From Candidatus Poseidoniales archaeon (GTDB taxonomy: Archaea; Thermoplasmatota; Poseidoniia; Poseidoniales; Thalassarchaeaceae): a DNA stretch of 64,000 bases. Below are positions 8,883-17,747 of the stretch, in pieces; position 1 is the first letter of the stretch; every line of letters starts with the position of its first letter. A program made the position numbers and the translations under genes. The notes beneath the pieces are model-generated. The model did no database searches and had not been told where the DNA came from. It was given only the letters and a program-made list of their open reading frames with translations. Where the stretch lies: contig JAPOFX010000006.1 of assembly GCA_028283505.1 (NCBI GenBank), positions 21,821 to 85,820 on the forward strand, written 5' to 3'.

Positions 8883-9917
8883 ATGGCATCAGTAGAGTGG
8901 AGGAAAATACCGACTGTCTTGAAGACAGACGAGATTCTAGATAAAGCCTTCAGGAAAGCCAGTAAACAGTCAGATCTTGTTGAAGACCCGGACAAATACC
9001 ACAGAGTGCGTAAGCAGATGAATAAAATGGTCCAATCAGCGGCTTCAATCATAGACTCGACCCTAGTTGCCTATGTCGAAAGATGGCCCAGCCTCAACGC
9101 CCTCTCTGATTTTGATCAAGCCTTGGTTGACGCAGCTGTGGGAAGTGATAATTATCGCAAATGCCTTGGTACGATTCAATGGGGAGCGGAAAGAGTCAGG
9201 TCTATTGCAGGCGAGACCCAGAGGAAGATTCTCAGACTTAGGGACATAGATGGTTTTCATCAGGCCAGGAGAGCCGCTTACGGTAGATTTTCATCAATCA
9301 TCGATCAGATATCGCCGGAGATTGATTGGCTTGGAGAGGCCAGGGATACACTTAGAAAACTACCATCAATAGACTCTTCAGAACCATGCATAGTTGTTGC
9401 AGGTTCTCCGAATGTCGGCAAGTCCGCATTAATTTCCTCTCTTTCCAGTGGTGAGCCAGAGATTGCTGCTTACCCATTTACAACAAAACAACTACATCTG
9501 GGACATTTTATTCACAGAAGGAGGAAATATCAGATGGTAGACACCCCGGGTCTGCTTGATCGCCCCATGTCCAAGAGGAATAATATCGAGATGCAAGCAA
9601 TCGCAGCTCTGGAGAATATTGGAGATGTACTTGTATTTCTGATTGATTCAACTGCCAATGCAACAACATCTCTGGAAGAGCAAATGAATCTTCTCGAAGA
9701 AGTCACCGGCTTAATTTCAGAGAGACCGAAAATAATAGTTCACAGCAAGTCTGACTTACATGAAAAGGAGGGCCTGGAAAATAAATTCGGAGTCAGCTCG
9801 ATAACAGGAGAAGGCATAGAGGAATTGAGGCGAACTCTGGTTGAAATGATCGGAGCCGACCATATATCGGATCCACTGAATCTACCTGAGGATTGGCCGA
9901 GAAGTGACCTGGACTAG
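8883..9917 (+). CDS. NOG1-family GTP-binding protein
   Basis: This 344-residue archaeal homologue of Nog1 is an Obg-related GTPase linked to large ribosomal subunit assembly. A helical N-terminal domain of ~165 residues (KIPTVLKTDEILDKAFRKA is a recognisable start) precedes the G domain. The P-loop is GSPNVGKSALI, the G3 motif is DTPGLLDRP, and G4 is HSKSD instead of the usual NKxD. The ATG at 8883 is preferred over an in-frame ATG at 8865. Its last 4 bases overlap the end of a convergent mini-gene. Confidence 0.9.
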   Translation: MASVEWRKIPTVLKTDEILDKAFRKASKQSDLVEDPDKYHRVRKQMNKMVQSAASIIDSTLVAYVERWPSLNALSDFDQALVDAAVGSDNYRKCLGTIQWGAERVRSIAGETQRKILRLRDIDGFHQARRAAYGRFSSIIDQISPEIDWLGEARDTLRKLPSIDSSEPCIVVAGSPNVGKSALISSLSSGEPEIAAYPFTTKQLHLGHFIHRRRKYQMVDTPGLLDRPMSKRNNIEMQAIAALENIGDVLVFLIDSTANATTSLEEQMNLLEEVTGLISERPKIIVHSKSDLHEKEGLENKFGVSSITGEGIEELRRTLVEMIGADHISDPLNLPEDWPRSDLD

Positions 9918-10030
9918 TTGATGTGCCAAATATTCCCACATGTAGTGCAGTACATGTCGTAACCTCCTATGGATATTGGAAGTCCTCCGATATCCAATTT
10001 CGATCCACACCCCGGACAGCGGTCAGTCAT
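9914..10030 (-). CDS. 38-residue zinc-ribbon protein
   Basis: Reading the minus strand from the ATG at 10028-10030 gives a 38-residue protein ending at the stop at 9914-9916. It begins MTDRCPGCG and ends with a second knuckle, MYCTTCGNIW, so it has two CxxC pairs 19 residues apart, the signature of a zinc ribbon. An in-frame stop codon lies a few codons upstream with no other ATG between, so this is the only start. It lies 44 bases after the 193-residue membrane protein gene, same direction, and overlaps the 3' end of NOG1 by 4 bases. Its function is unknown; a stand-alone zinc ribbon suggests binding to protein or nucleic acid. Confidence 0.65.
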   Translation of the reverse strand: MTDRCPGCGSKLDIGGLPISIGGYDMYCTTCGNIWHIN

Positions 10031-10074
10031 GGTGCTTGGAATGGGAACAGGTTATTCAAGCAATCTATGGCGAT

Positions 10075-10656
10075 TTATGCATCTCTGAATCTTTTCCACA
10101 ATTTTCTAATGGGAAATGCCATCTCACCAGCTCCCAATAATAGTATGAATCCTATTGCCGACAGTATAATTTCAACGAAACTAGCAAGGTGAATTTCGGG
10201 ATTAATAGTCACCAACTGTTCATCTAAAGTCGAGCCATCCTTTCCAGCAGTAACAAAGCGGTACTCTCCGGGATCTAGGATAAATTTGAAGCTACCATCT
10301 TCCGAATTCGGGCCTCCAGCTACGAAATCAAAATCATCTGACGTACACGTAGTGAGTCCATTCGAATCAGGCTCGCATTCTTCTGGGTAATCAGAAATCA
10401 CCCCAATCCAACTCCTGTCAGGCTCGTCCCATTCTAGTTCCATGCTAATTTCTAGTAAGATGAAAGCGTTGGGGACCTCGAGATCTTCCGTGGTCATGCC
10501 GACCATACATCCTACCGATTCGTCAGAGCATGGAACTATCGGCACATCTGTTCTCGAGTTATCTATGTCTAAACCAACAAGGCTACCTATTGTTATCAGG
10601 ATGCAAAGGCCACCAACCAAAAATGGGAACGATGCTAAAATTCTGACCATGTTCAT
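10075..10656 (-). CDS. Hypothetical membrane protein with one extracellular domain
   Basis: This 193-residue protein has a hydrophobic N-terminal segment (about residues 5-30), a ~120-residue acidic, cysteine-containing outer region, and a second membrane segment near residues 155-175 followed by a basic tail (RKLWKRFRDA). The layout implies both ends in the cytoplasm and a small exposed beta-rich domain (FKFILDPGEYRFVTAG). I do not recognise a family. It is the third gene of a minus-strand operon behind UMP kinase and a DUF2116-like gene. Confidence 0.6.
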   Translation of the reverse strand: MNMVRILASFPFLVGGLCILITIGSLVGLDIDNSRTDVPIVPCSDESVGCMVGMTTEDLEVPNAFILLEISMELEWDEPDRSWIGVISDYPEECEPDSNGLTTCTSDDFDFVAGGPNSEDGSFKFILDPGEYRFVTAGKDGSTLDEQLVTINPEIHLASFVEIILSAIGFILLLGAGEMAFPIRKLWKRFRDA

Positions 10657-10675
10657 TGAATCTCACCCCCTCCTA

Positions 10676-10990
10676 TTACATGCCTGTCATCAGCTGAAGA
10701 AAAATCAGTAGAATCGCTATACCCGGGAATAGGTATAGCATTATTGTCAATCTCTTCCTTGAGGACTCCCTTTTTTTATTATTTTCAATGCAAGAAATAT
10801 CACTGCAGACCGCTGGTTCACTATCCAGAGGAATTGGTTTCCAGCAAACTACACAATGCCTGTGGGATTCAACATCAAGCAATTTGTTAGCGATTCTTTT
10901 TTTCTCAGAACGCCTCCTCTTATTCGCCGCTTCACGGGCCTCTTTAGCCGTCCTCATACCGGCGGTCGCTATTCTATCCGCCCTGCTCAA
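10676..10990 (-). CDS. DUF2116-like zinc-ribbon/transmembrane protein
   Basis: This 104-residue protein has a basic helical N-terminus, a zinc-ribbon-like core (HCVVCWKPIPLDSEPAVCS) and a C-terminal membrane helix (about residues 80-101). This matches the archaeal DUF2116 pattern of a C-terminal tail anchor with a cytoplasmic zinc ribbon. The frame opens with a TTG that shares bases with the UMP kinase stop codon; an ATG at 10957 is an alternative start. Its function is unknown. Confidence 0.65.
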   Translation of the reverse strand: MSRADRIATAGMRTAKEAREAANKRRRSEKKRIANKLLDVESHRHCVVCWKPIPLDSEPAVCSDISCIENNKKRESSRKRLTIMLYLFPGIAILLIFLQLMTGM

Positions 10991-11697
10991 GAACTCCTCA
11001 CCCCTATTTCTGTACCCTTGAAGTCCCCACCAATTATCGCTTCTTTGATTAATTCCGTTTTCCTTCCATCGAGAATATTCAATATCATTCCTGACTCATG
11101 GGCCTCTCTTGCCCCGACGGGGTCGACAATTTGGGAGTCGCCTGCCTTGGTATATTCCGAAGAACCAATGATCTCAAGAAGCTGGTGATGAGTCAGGAAA
11201 TCATATGACTTAGCCTCTGGATTATGTTTTGGATCCTCATCGAAAACTCTGGGGACGTTTGTCGCGATGATACATTTTTTTGCATCTGATGCAATGGCGA
11301 AGCGAATGGCAACGGCATCTGTGGTGTGACCGGGATTTGTTCCTCCCATTACCACTACTTGCCTCTCTTCAAGCAGTAGAACTGCTTCATCGATACTTTT
11401 AGGTATGGTTCCAGAAACTGGAACGCCTGAATTTGAAAGAGACTCCCTAATTATTGTGGCATTAAGCCTTGTAGCTGCAATGCCGATTTTGTCTAGGTGC
11501 GACTCTTCGCTGATTAGGGGCCTTGCGAGCTCAATCCCTTCTCTTGCGGGAGCACCACCCCCGACTACAACACCGATCCGGTCATTCATAGACACTCTTT
11601 CTCTGATTATAGATACTAAGCCTTCCAGCCAAGTGTGTCTTTCCTCAATCTCAGGACGGAGCAGACTCCCTCCGAGTGCGACAATCACCGTCGTCAT
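10987..11697 (-). CDS. pyrH: UMP kinase, archaeal type
   Basis: This 236-residue amino-acid-kinase-fold enzyme phosphorylates UMP to UDP. The N-terminal VIVALGGSLL and VVVGGGAPAREGIELAR contact the phosphates, and GGTNPGHTTDAVA and NVPRVFDEDPKHNPEA are characteristic of archaeal UMP kinases. It is the first gene of a four-gene minus-strand operon and diverges from aRF1 (98 bases between start codons). Confidence 0.92.
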   Translation of the reverse strand: MTTVIVALGGSLLRPEIEERHTWLEGLVSIIRERVSMNDRIGVVVGGGAPAREGIELARPLISEESHLDKIGIAATRLNATIIRESLSNSGVPVSGTIPKSIDEAVLLLEERQVVVMGGTNPGHTTDAVAIRFAIASDAKKCIIATNVPRVFDEDPKHNPEAKSYDFLTHHQLLEIIGSSEYTKAGDSQIVDPVGAREAHESGMILNILDGRKTELIKEAIIGGDFKGTEIGVRSS

Positions 11698-11783
11698 CGA
11701 CTACTGAGCTAGGACGCTCCCTTTCAATGCCTTCGTCCAACCGCAGTCTAAGGGTTGAAATGCTGCCCCTCCGGCCTTATACT

Positions 11784-11789
11784 GGAGGT
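11784..11789 (+). promoter_or_regulatory. Shine-Dalgarno site of aRF1
   Basis: GGAGGT lies 6 bases before the ATG at 11796 and fixes this start against a longer open frame beginning at 11676. The extra N-terminal residues of the longer frame overlap the divergent pyrH start and do not resemble release factors. Confidence 0.7.
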
Positions 11790-11795
11790 CCTGCC

Positions 11796-13043
11796 ATGTC
11801 CGACGAGATCGAAGCCCAGCAAAGGAGGTTACGCCTGAAGAAGGCCGTCGAAGACCTGTCTTCGATGAAAGGCATGGGGACGGAGTTAGTTTCTGTTGTA
11901 GTTCCTCCCGATAGAATGATCAGTGACGTTAGGCATCAGTTATCCAATGAGGCAGGTCAAGCCGCGAACATCAAATCAAAATTAACCAGGAAACATGTGT
12001 CTGATGCCATAGAATCAGCTATAGCGACTTTGAACAGATACAAAACCCCCGGTGAGAGGGGACTAGCTCTGTTTGTAGGCCATGTAATTGTCGGAAACAA
12101 TAAGACAAGACTGATGTCAATTGTTATCGACGACCCTCCAGACTCGTTTACCTCTTTCAGATACAGATGTGGTTCAACATTTGAAATCAGTCAGCTGGAA
12201 GAAATGCTCATTGATAGAACGGCTTATGGCCTGTTTGTAATCGACAGGTCCGAAGCAGCATACGGATTAGCTAGTGGCAAGAGGCTTCATTGTCAAGAAC
12301 ATGTTACTTCCTTAGTTCCTTCAAAACATGGAAGAGGGGGGCAATCAGCTCAGAGGTTCGAGAGGCTGATCGAAGAAGCTGCAGACAAGTTTTTCAAAAA
12401 ATCATCAGAAAGAGCTTCTTCATATTGGCTTCCAATGATAGATGACTTGCAAGGGATAATCATAGGAGGACCAGGAGCTACCAAAGATTATGTTGTGAAA
12501 AATGATTATTTTCATCATGAAATCAAGAAACTGATCAGAGAACCATTCTTCGATGTCGGGTACTCCAATGAGAGTGGCCTGAGGGAACTAGTTCAGAGGG
12601 CGGGTGGCCTGATGGATCAAATTGAATTGGATACTGAGAGGAGATTAGTTGACAGATTCTTGAGTGAGGTAATGAAATCTCATCCCAAAGCTACATACGG
12701 TGAAATGATGATTAGAAATGCCTTAGATCAAGGGGCCGTGGAGAGGCTCCTTATCTCAGAAAATGTTCGAAAAAGGAGAGTGTTATGGGTTTGCAGACAA
12801 TGCGGAGGAGAATGGGAAGGTACTCAGAGCAGGAGGTCCGAAATTCCAGTGTGCCCTAACTGTTCGTCTGAGGAGGTAATTGAGGACTCTGAGAGGTCGA
12901 TGGACCTCATCGACGAACTAACCGTTCTGGCAGGTCACACTTCTGCGGCAGTGACACTTATCTCCATGGATACAGAGGAGGGGGCAACTCTATTCGATGC
13001 CTTTGGGGGGATTGCCGCTCTACTCAGGTACCCAATTTCATGA
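11796..13043 (+). CDS. prf1: Peptide chain release factor aRF1
   Basis: This 415-residue protein recognises all three stop codons and releases the nascent chain. The three functional motifs are visible: NIKS (in ANIKSKLTRKHV) and YRCGSTF for stop-codon decoding, and GGQ in GRGGQSAQRFERL for peptidyl-tRNA hydrolysis. The C-terminal domain has a zinc-ribbon-like pair of knuckles (CRQCGG and CPNCSS), as in many archaeal aRF1 proteins. It is followed by argS after 8 bases, forming a translation operon. Confidence 0.95.
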   Translation: MSDEIEAQQRRLRLKKAVEDLSSMKGMGTELVSVVVPPDRMISDVRHQLSNEAGQAANIKSKLTRKHVSDAIESAIATLNRYKTPGERGLALFVGHVIVGNNKTRLMSIVIDDPPDSFTSFRYRCGSTFEISQLEEMLIDRTAYGLFVIDRSEAAYGLASGKRLHCQEHVTSLVPSKHGRGGQSAQRFERLIEEAADKFFKKSSERASSYWLPMIDDLQGIIIGGPGATKDYVVKNDYFHHEIKKLIREPFFDVGYSNESGLRELVQRAGGLMDQIELDTERRLVDRFLSEVMKSHPKATYGEMMIRNALDQGAVERLLISENVRKRRVLWVCRQCGGEWEGTQSRRSEIPVCPNCSSEEVIEDSERSMDLIDELTVLAGHTSAAVTLISMDTEEGATLFDAFGGIAALLRYPIS

Positions 13044-13051
13044 GGTGAAAA

Positions 13052-14794
13052 ATGAGACAACTAATCCACGAATGTGCCCCCTTAATTCTCGAGGCAGTTT
13101 CTGATATGGGCATCGGGGATGAACATATTCTGAGTTTGTTGGGGCCAGCTACAGACACAAGGATGGCAGATGTGGCAATGCCATGCCATTCCCTGTCTGC
13201 ACTTCTAAAGAAGTCCCCAGTGAATGTTTCCGAGGAAATATCCAGTCTCATCTCTCCCTCCCTAGAGGGCATCGCCTTTACATCATCAGTTAATGGATTT
13301 GTTAATCTCAAGGCTCATCCGGAATGGCTCTCATCCAAAATGATGGCAATTCTTCAAGATGAGAGGCTGGGAGTGGTCAAAGATGACCCAAGAAAAATTG
13401 TTGTTGACTACTCAGCTCCAAACGTGGCCAAAGAGATGCACGTCGGCCACTTGAGATCAACTGTCATTGGAGATTCTATAGTCAGGATGCTCGAATTCAA
13501 GGGTCACAACGTTATCCGGGAGAATCACATTGGTGACTGGGGTACTCCATTCGGAATGCTCATTGAGCATCTCATCGATATTGGAGAGGAAGATCTAGCT
13601 TTGGAGAAGGGGATATCAGATTTCGATCACTTCTACAAAGAAGCCAGATCTAAGTTCGACAGTGATGAAGTCTTTGCAGATCGGTCAAGATCTAGGGTTG
13701 TACTTCTACAGGGCGAGGATGCCGATACCTTGCGTTTGTGGGGAATATTAGTCGGTGTCTCTACGACCTATTTCAACGAGGTTTACCAGATGCTGGATGT
13801 CCTTCTAGAGGATAACGACCTAATGGGGGAGTCAGCCTACAGGCATCTTCTCCCTCAGGTAGCTGAGAGGCTTCATGAATCAGGGTTATTGGAAAATAGC
13901 GATGGAGCCAGTGTTGTTTACCTGGGAGGAAAGTGGGTAAACAGAAAGGGCGAACCACTCCCCGTAATTATCAGAAAGGGTGATGGAGGCTTCAATTACT
14001 CCACTTCCGATCTGGCTTGTATTATCGATCGTGTCGAGAGACTATCCTGTGATGACCTACTGTATGTAGTCGGCACTCCTCAAAAACAGCATTTCGAGAT
14101 GGTTTTCGAAGTGGCATCAAGAGCAGGATTTATGCAAAGTAGACATAATGCTACCCATGTTAACTTTGGATCAGTTTTAGACTCCGATGGCCAGATGTTA
14201 AAGAGTAGGGCAGGTCATACGGTTAAGCTCGTTGACTTGTTGAGGGAGGCTGTATCAAGGGCCAAAGACTTGATTTCCCTAAAGAATCCAGATTTAAAGG
14301 GGGAAGAAAAGGAGATAGTCTCAAAGATGATAGGCATCGGTGCAGTGAAATATGCAGATTTATCGACAGATAGAGCCAGGGACTATACCTTTGACTGGGA
14401 AAAAATGCTGTCCTTCGAAGGGAATACCGCCCCATATCTGCAGTACTCACATGCTAGGATATGTAGAATATTTTCACTTTCCATTATGGACAGGGATGAC
14501 GTAAAAGACGCCAATGTAATTATTGGAACCGAGGAGGAGCTGAACTTAGCCAGATGTATCATGAACTTCTCAGAGGTCGTCGATAACGCATCTTCTACAC
14601 TCCACCCTCACAAATTATGCACTCATATCCACTCAACTTCCTCTGCTTTCGCGAGTTTTTACGAGGCTTGTCCAATACTGAAGACAGAGGATGAGGCCCT
14701 AATGAAAAGTAGGCTGGCATTATGCGACTTGACAGCTAGATCTATCTCTATCGGGCTGGGATTGCTAGGAATCCAGTCCCCAGAGAAGATGTAG
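13052..14794 (+). CDS. argS: Arginyl-tRNA synthetase
   Basis: This 580-residue class I synthetase charges tRNA-Arg. It has the N-terminal Add-1 domain (to about residue 110), the HIGH motif as HVGHLRSTVIGDS after DYSAPNVAKEM, the GDWGTPFGML segment, a KMSKS-like MLKSRAG, and the anticodon-binding helical domain with YAHARI-like YSHARICRIF. It follows aRF1 by 8 bases and is probably translated from the same mRNA. Confidence 0.95.
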   Translation: MRQLIHECAPLILEAVSDMGIGDEHILSLLGPATDTRMADVAMPCHSLSALLKKSPVNVSEEISSLISPSLEGIAFTSSVNGFVNLKAHPEWLSSKMMAILQDERLGVVKDDPRKIVVDYSAPNVAKEMHVGHLRSTVIGDSIVRMLEFKGHNVIRENHIGDWGTPFGMLIEHLIDIGEEDLALEKGISDFDHFYKEARSKFDSDEVFADRSRSRVVLLQGEDADTLRLWGILVGVSTTYFNEVYQMLDVLLEDNDLMGESAYRHLLPQVAERLHESGLLENSDGASVVYLGGKWVNRKGEPLPVIIRKGDGGFNYSTSDLACIIDRVERLSCDDLLYVVGTPQKQHFEMVFEVASRAGFMQSRHNATHVNFGSVLDSDGQMLKSRAGHTVKLVDLLREAVSRAKDLISLKNPDLKGEEKEIVSKMIGIGAVKYADLSTDRARDYTFDWEKMLSFEGNTAPYLQYSHARICRIFSLSIMDRDDVKDANVIIGTEEELNLARCIMNFSEVVDNASSTLHPHKLCTHIHSTSSAFASFYEACPILKTEDEALMKSRLALCDLTARSISIGLGLLGIQSPEKM

Positions 14795-14821
14795 TGACAA
14801 TAAAAACAAAGGGAAAAATCA

Positions 14822-15289
14822 TTACATTGATGATGCGAATTGCAATATCTCATCATAATTAGGCTCTACCCCGGGATTTTCAGCTTCCCAACGGTATTGG
14901 ATAACTCCTTCGCTGTCCACAATGAACACGACCCTATTCGCACTTACATACCCCTCAATCCCTCCAAGTCCCACGAAAGACGCGCCATAACTTTGTACAA
15001 CCTTCCTATCAATATCTGACAGGAGTGGGAAATCAATGCTATATTTTCTAGCAAACTCAGCATTTGCCCACGGGGAGTCTACGCTAATTCCAATAACTAC
15101 AGTTCCTGACTCACTAAGTTTGCTGAAGTTGTCCTGAAAAGTGCATATTTCTTTGTCGCAAACACCTGTAAATGCCCCTGGATAGAATGCCAAAATAACA
15201 TTTTTTCCATAGTAATCACTGAGGCTAACATCGCTCTTATCTGTCGTTTTTAGTGTAAAGGCGGGGGCGGTGTCTCCAATTTTGACCAT
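14822..15289 (-). CDS. bcp: Peroxiredoxin, BCP/PrxQ type
   Basis: This 155-residue thiol peroxidase reduces hydrogen and alkyl peroxides. The PxxxTxxC motif is present in [13 protein letters not shown], with peroxidatic Cys44 and a second cysteine at 49. That five-residue spacing is the one used for an intramolecular disulfide in bacterial BCP proteins. The start [13 protein letters not shown] is typical. It lies 64 bases downstream of the M28 peptidase gene on the same strand. Confidence 0.9.
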   Translation of the reverse strand: MVKIGDTAPAFTLKTTDKSDVSLSDYYGKNVILAFYPGAFTGVCDKEICTFQDNFSKLSESGTVVIGISVDSPWANAEFARKYSIDFPLLSDIDRKVVQSYGASFVGLGGIEGYVSANRVVFIVDSEGVIQYRWEAENPGVEPNYDEILQFASSM

Positions 15290-15353
15290 ACCCCCACCAG
15301 TGACCGGTAGCGTATATCGGTTTCGTTTTCCGACAAACCCTCATCCAATGCGG

Positions 15354-17072
15354 CTAAGTCCTTTCTCCGTAGGACAAGTATCTGACCAATGACCCTAGAA
15401 GGATTCCAGAAACAGCTAGGCTTTCTTCATTGAATCTATCCATTCTATCAAGATACGTGTGATACTCGCTAGATCCGGAACCATAGCATACCACGGCCCT
15501 GCCGTAATCTATACCATCATCTGGCCTATTATCAATTTCGTACACAAATGGTGCATGGTCCGAATTGTAAGGCATAGAACTAGAGGGAAGCCTGTTCACG
15601 TTAACATTGTACTTCGATGACAATTCCGGATAGACTTTGGAGAATTCAGAATTTATACCTCTAAGAATTTCCACATCCTTTGCACTATTCCCATAAATTG
15701 TTAAACCACTATTTCTCTCTAAGTCGACATGGTTCATGTCCATGTTGATGTGTAATCGCAAACCCTCGGATAACATTCCTCGATACTTGTCAACCCATTC
15801 TTTTGACCCCCAGAGGCCTTCTTCTTCCCCTCCCCATGTGCAGAAGTAAATGGTGTATTCAGGGTCTCCTAGTTCGGATTGGAGAATTGAGAACTGCCTA
15901 GCCATTTCTTGCAGTGTAGCGACACCAGATGTGTCATCCACTGCACCAGCTCCATTGTATACCGTATCATGATGCGCCCCAATGACAATCACTGACTCAG
16001 ATTTGCCCTCAATAATTCCACATGGGACATGAATAGTAGATATCGCCTGATTGTCGACATCGACCCTCATCTGTAATCTTCCGTCGCCACTAATGACATT
16101 CTCAGAAATAGCATTCCCAACACTCTTAGAGACCATTATGAAACCAAAAGAATCCGGAATGAAGTCAAATCTTGAGATGTCTATACCCTTGAAATAAGGG
16201 ACACAATCATTCATTATCAATTCATCACAATTCACCTTGGTGTTAACCGTAATCATTGAATTCACGTCATTTGCCAACGCTCTTTCCAGTAAATCTGTGT
16301 TCCCGTCTGTCCCATCTTCTATCCAGATCATCGCAATCTTACTCGCCGCAGAGGCCCAATCAGAATCTTCACTTCCGTTTCCGAGATCGATAATTTCAGC
16401 ATTATCTGAGTGGAAGATATCCACCGACCCGCTATAGCCTTGAATCACATAGTCCTCTCTGTGTGTGTATTGGATAATTTCACGATTCAAATCTGCTGCT
16501 GAGCACGGCGCGGGACCGCCAAATATTGAGCCTATGTCTCCAGGAATGCATATGGAGAGATCAGGCCCCTCGCCAATTTGGAAAATATTGACGTCAAATT
16601 CATCCATAGTGGATGGTATTCCCATTGAAGTAAAATTAGTCTTGATTGAGTTCGCAGTATTTTCCTCTTCGACAGTACCTGACATCCTGCCCTCCCACTC
16701 CGGGTGTCCCAAATCCACCAAGGTTTGGGCATAGTCCCTTGTCATAGCGTAATCGAACTCCAACAAAACATAGTCTGGCTCCCCTTTGAACAAATCCATT
16801 ATTTCATCACTGTAGATAATGGCCCCTCCGGATCCCCCGACCAGCAATACAGATACAACAATCAATGTAGACAGTGGGACACTCCGAACCCTTCCCAAAA
16901 AGTCTATTTTCCCGTCCTCAGGTTTTTTTTCGATGATAACCGCATCAAAAACTGAGTTTTCGAGACGATCAATAAGCACGTCCTTTCTACCGGAAACCGG
17001 CATACTCCTTGTCCTTAAAGCCTCTTTCAGTTCAGGAACGGAATAGTCAGACCAAGGTTTCGGGTCTTCCAT
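15354..17072 (-). CDS. Membrane-anchored M28 aminopeptidase with N-terminal SAP domain
   Basis: This 572-residue protein has three parts. Residues ~7-41 form a SAP motif (YSVPELKEALRTR, then GRKDVLIDRL). Residues ~66-87 form a single membrane helix. The remainder is exported and ends in an M28 zinc peptidase domain, with His368 in GAHHDT, Asp380 in AVDDTSG, the acid pair at 416/417 in GGEEEG, and a late NSDHAPF histidine, the expected di-zinc ligands. It probably removes N-terminal residues from peptides at the cell surface. The SAP domain, normally nucleic-acid-binding, would face the cytoplasm. An AT-rich TTCAATAATTAG upstream (about 17085-17097) could be its TATA element. Confidence 0.88.
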   Translation of the reverse strand: MEDPKPWSDYSVPELKEALRTRSMPVSGRKDVLIDRLENSVFDAVIIEKKPEDGKIDFLGRVRSVPLSTLIVVSVLLVGGSGGAIIYSDEIMDLFKGEPDYVLLEFDYAMTRDYAQTLVDLGHPEWEGRMSGTVEEENTANSIKTNFTSMGIPSTMDEFDVNIFQIGEGPDLSICIPGDIGSIFGGPAPCSAADLNREIIQYTHREDYVIQGYSGSVDIFHSDNAEIIDLGNGSEDSDWASAASKIAMIWIEDGTDGNTDLLERALANDVNSMITVNTKVNCDELIMNDCVPYFKGIDISRFDFIPDSFGFIMVSKSVGNAISENVISGDGRLQMRVDVDNQAISTIHVPCGIIEGKSESVIVIGAHHDTVYNGAGAVDDTSGVATLQEMARQFSILQSELGDPEYTIYFCTWGGEEEGLWGSKEWVDKYRGMLSEGLRLHINMDMNHVDLERNSGLTIYGNSAKDVEILRGINSEFSKVYPELSSKYNVNVNRLPSSSMPYNSDHAPFVYEIDNRPDDGIDYGRAVVCYGSGSSEYHTYLDRMDRFNEESLAVSGILLGSLVRYLSYGERT

Positions 17073-17132
17073 GGGGCTGTTGGATCATACTAATTATTGA
17101 ACCCATTCGGAACTAGCTCGATTATTTGCGGA

Positions 17133-17711
17133 TTAACCTAGGGAAGCTTCGTCGCCGGTCCAACGTCTTCCAATGTTATGTTGGACTCCCATCTGGTCAA
17201 GAATTCGTGCGACCACGAAATCTACAAGATCTTCAATGCTCTCAGGCGAGTTGTAGAAACCCGGATTTGCAGGTAGAATAACTACTCCCCAGGAGGACAA
17301 TTTGGCCATTGCCTCAAGATGAGGTGTTGGAGCGGGAGTTTCTCTTGGGACCAATATCAGTTTCCTTCTCTCTTTTATAGCCACCAACGCACTTCGTGTG
17401 GACAGATTATCCGATATACCAGCACCTATTTTCCCAATCGTGGTACCGCTTGCGGGACATATAACATACGCGTCATACAAAGCTGATCCTGATGCAGGAC
17501 GAGCGGCTAGATTCGCATTTTTATGCAAGGATACCCCAGGAATTTTAGCTAAGTCCTTTGAAGAAATTTCACACTCCAATTTAAGGTTTATATCCCCAGC
17601 CTTACTTACGATTAGGTCTATCTCCCATCCAGCCTTACTCAACTCCTCTATCAGTCTAACTCCGTACCGGGCCCCTGACGCCCCCGTCACCGCCACTACC
17701 GCACTAGGCAT
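17133..17711 (-). CDS. ubiX: Flavin prenyltransferase UbiX/Pad1
   Basis: This 192-residue protein makes prenylated FMN, the cofactor of UbiD-type decarboxylases. The N-terminal VAVTGASGARYGVRL binds FMN, followed by YVICPASGTTIGKIGAGISDNL and VPRETPAPTPHLEAM, which carry the conserved residues for prenyl transfer. Length is normal. No UbiD gene is in the window. It lies 36 bases behind the aminotransferase gene and 60 bases before the M28 gene, so it may be the tail of the upstream operon. Confidence 0.93.
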   Translation of the reverse strand: MPSAVVAVTGASGARYGVRLIEELSKAGWEIDLIVSKAGDINLKLECEISSKDLAKIPGVSLHKNANLAARPASGSALYDAYVICPASGTTIGKIGAGISDNLSTRSALVAIKERRKLILVPRETPAPTPHLEAMAKLSSWGVVILPANPGFYNSPESIEDLVDFVVARILDQMGVQHNIGRRWTGDEASLG

Positions 17712-17747
17712 GATGCGACGCTGATGACCTTGCCCTTGAATAGTTGC

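Noticed and set aside
8774-9052. N-terminal extension of the hypothetical gene ending at 8336
   Set aside because: It is antisense to the start of NOG1, and a suitable ATG exists at 8773.
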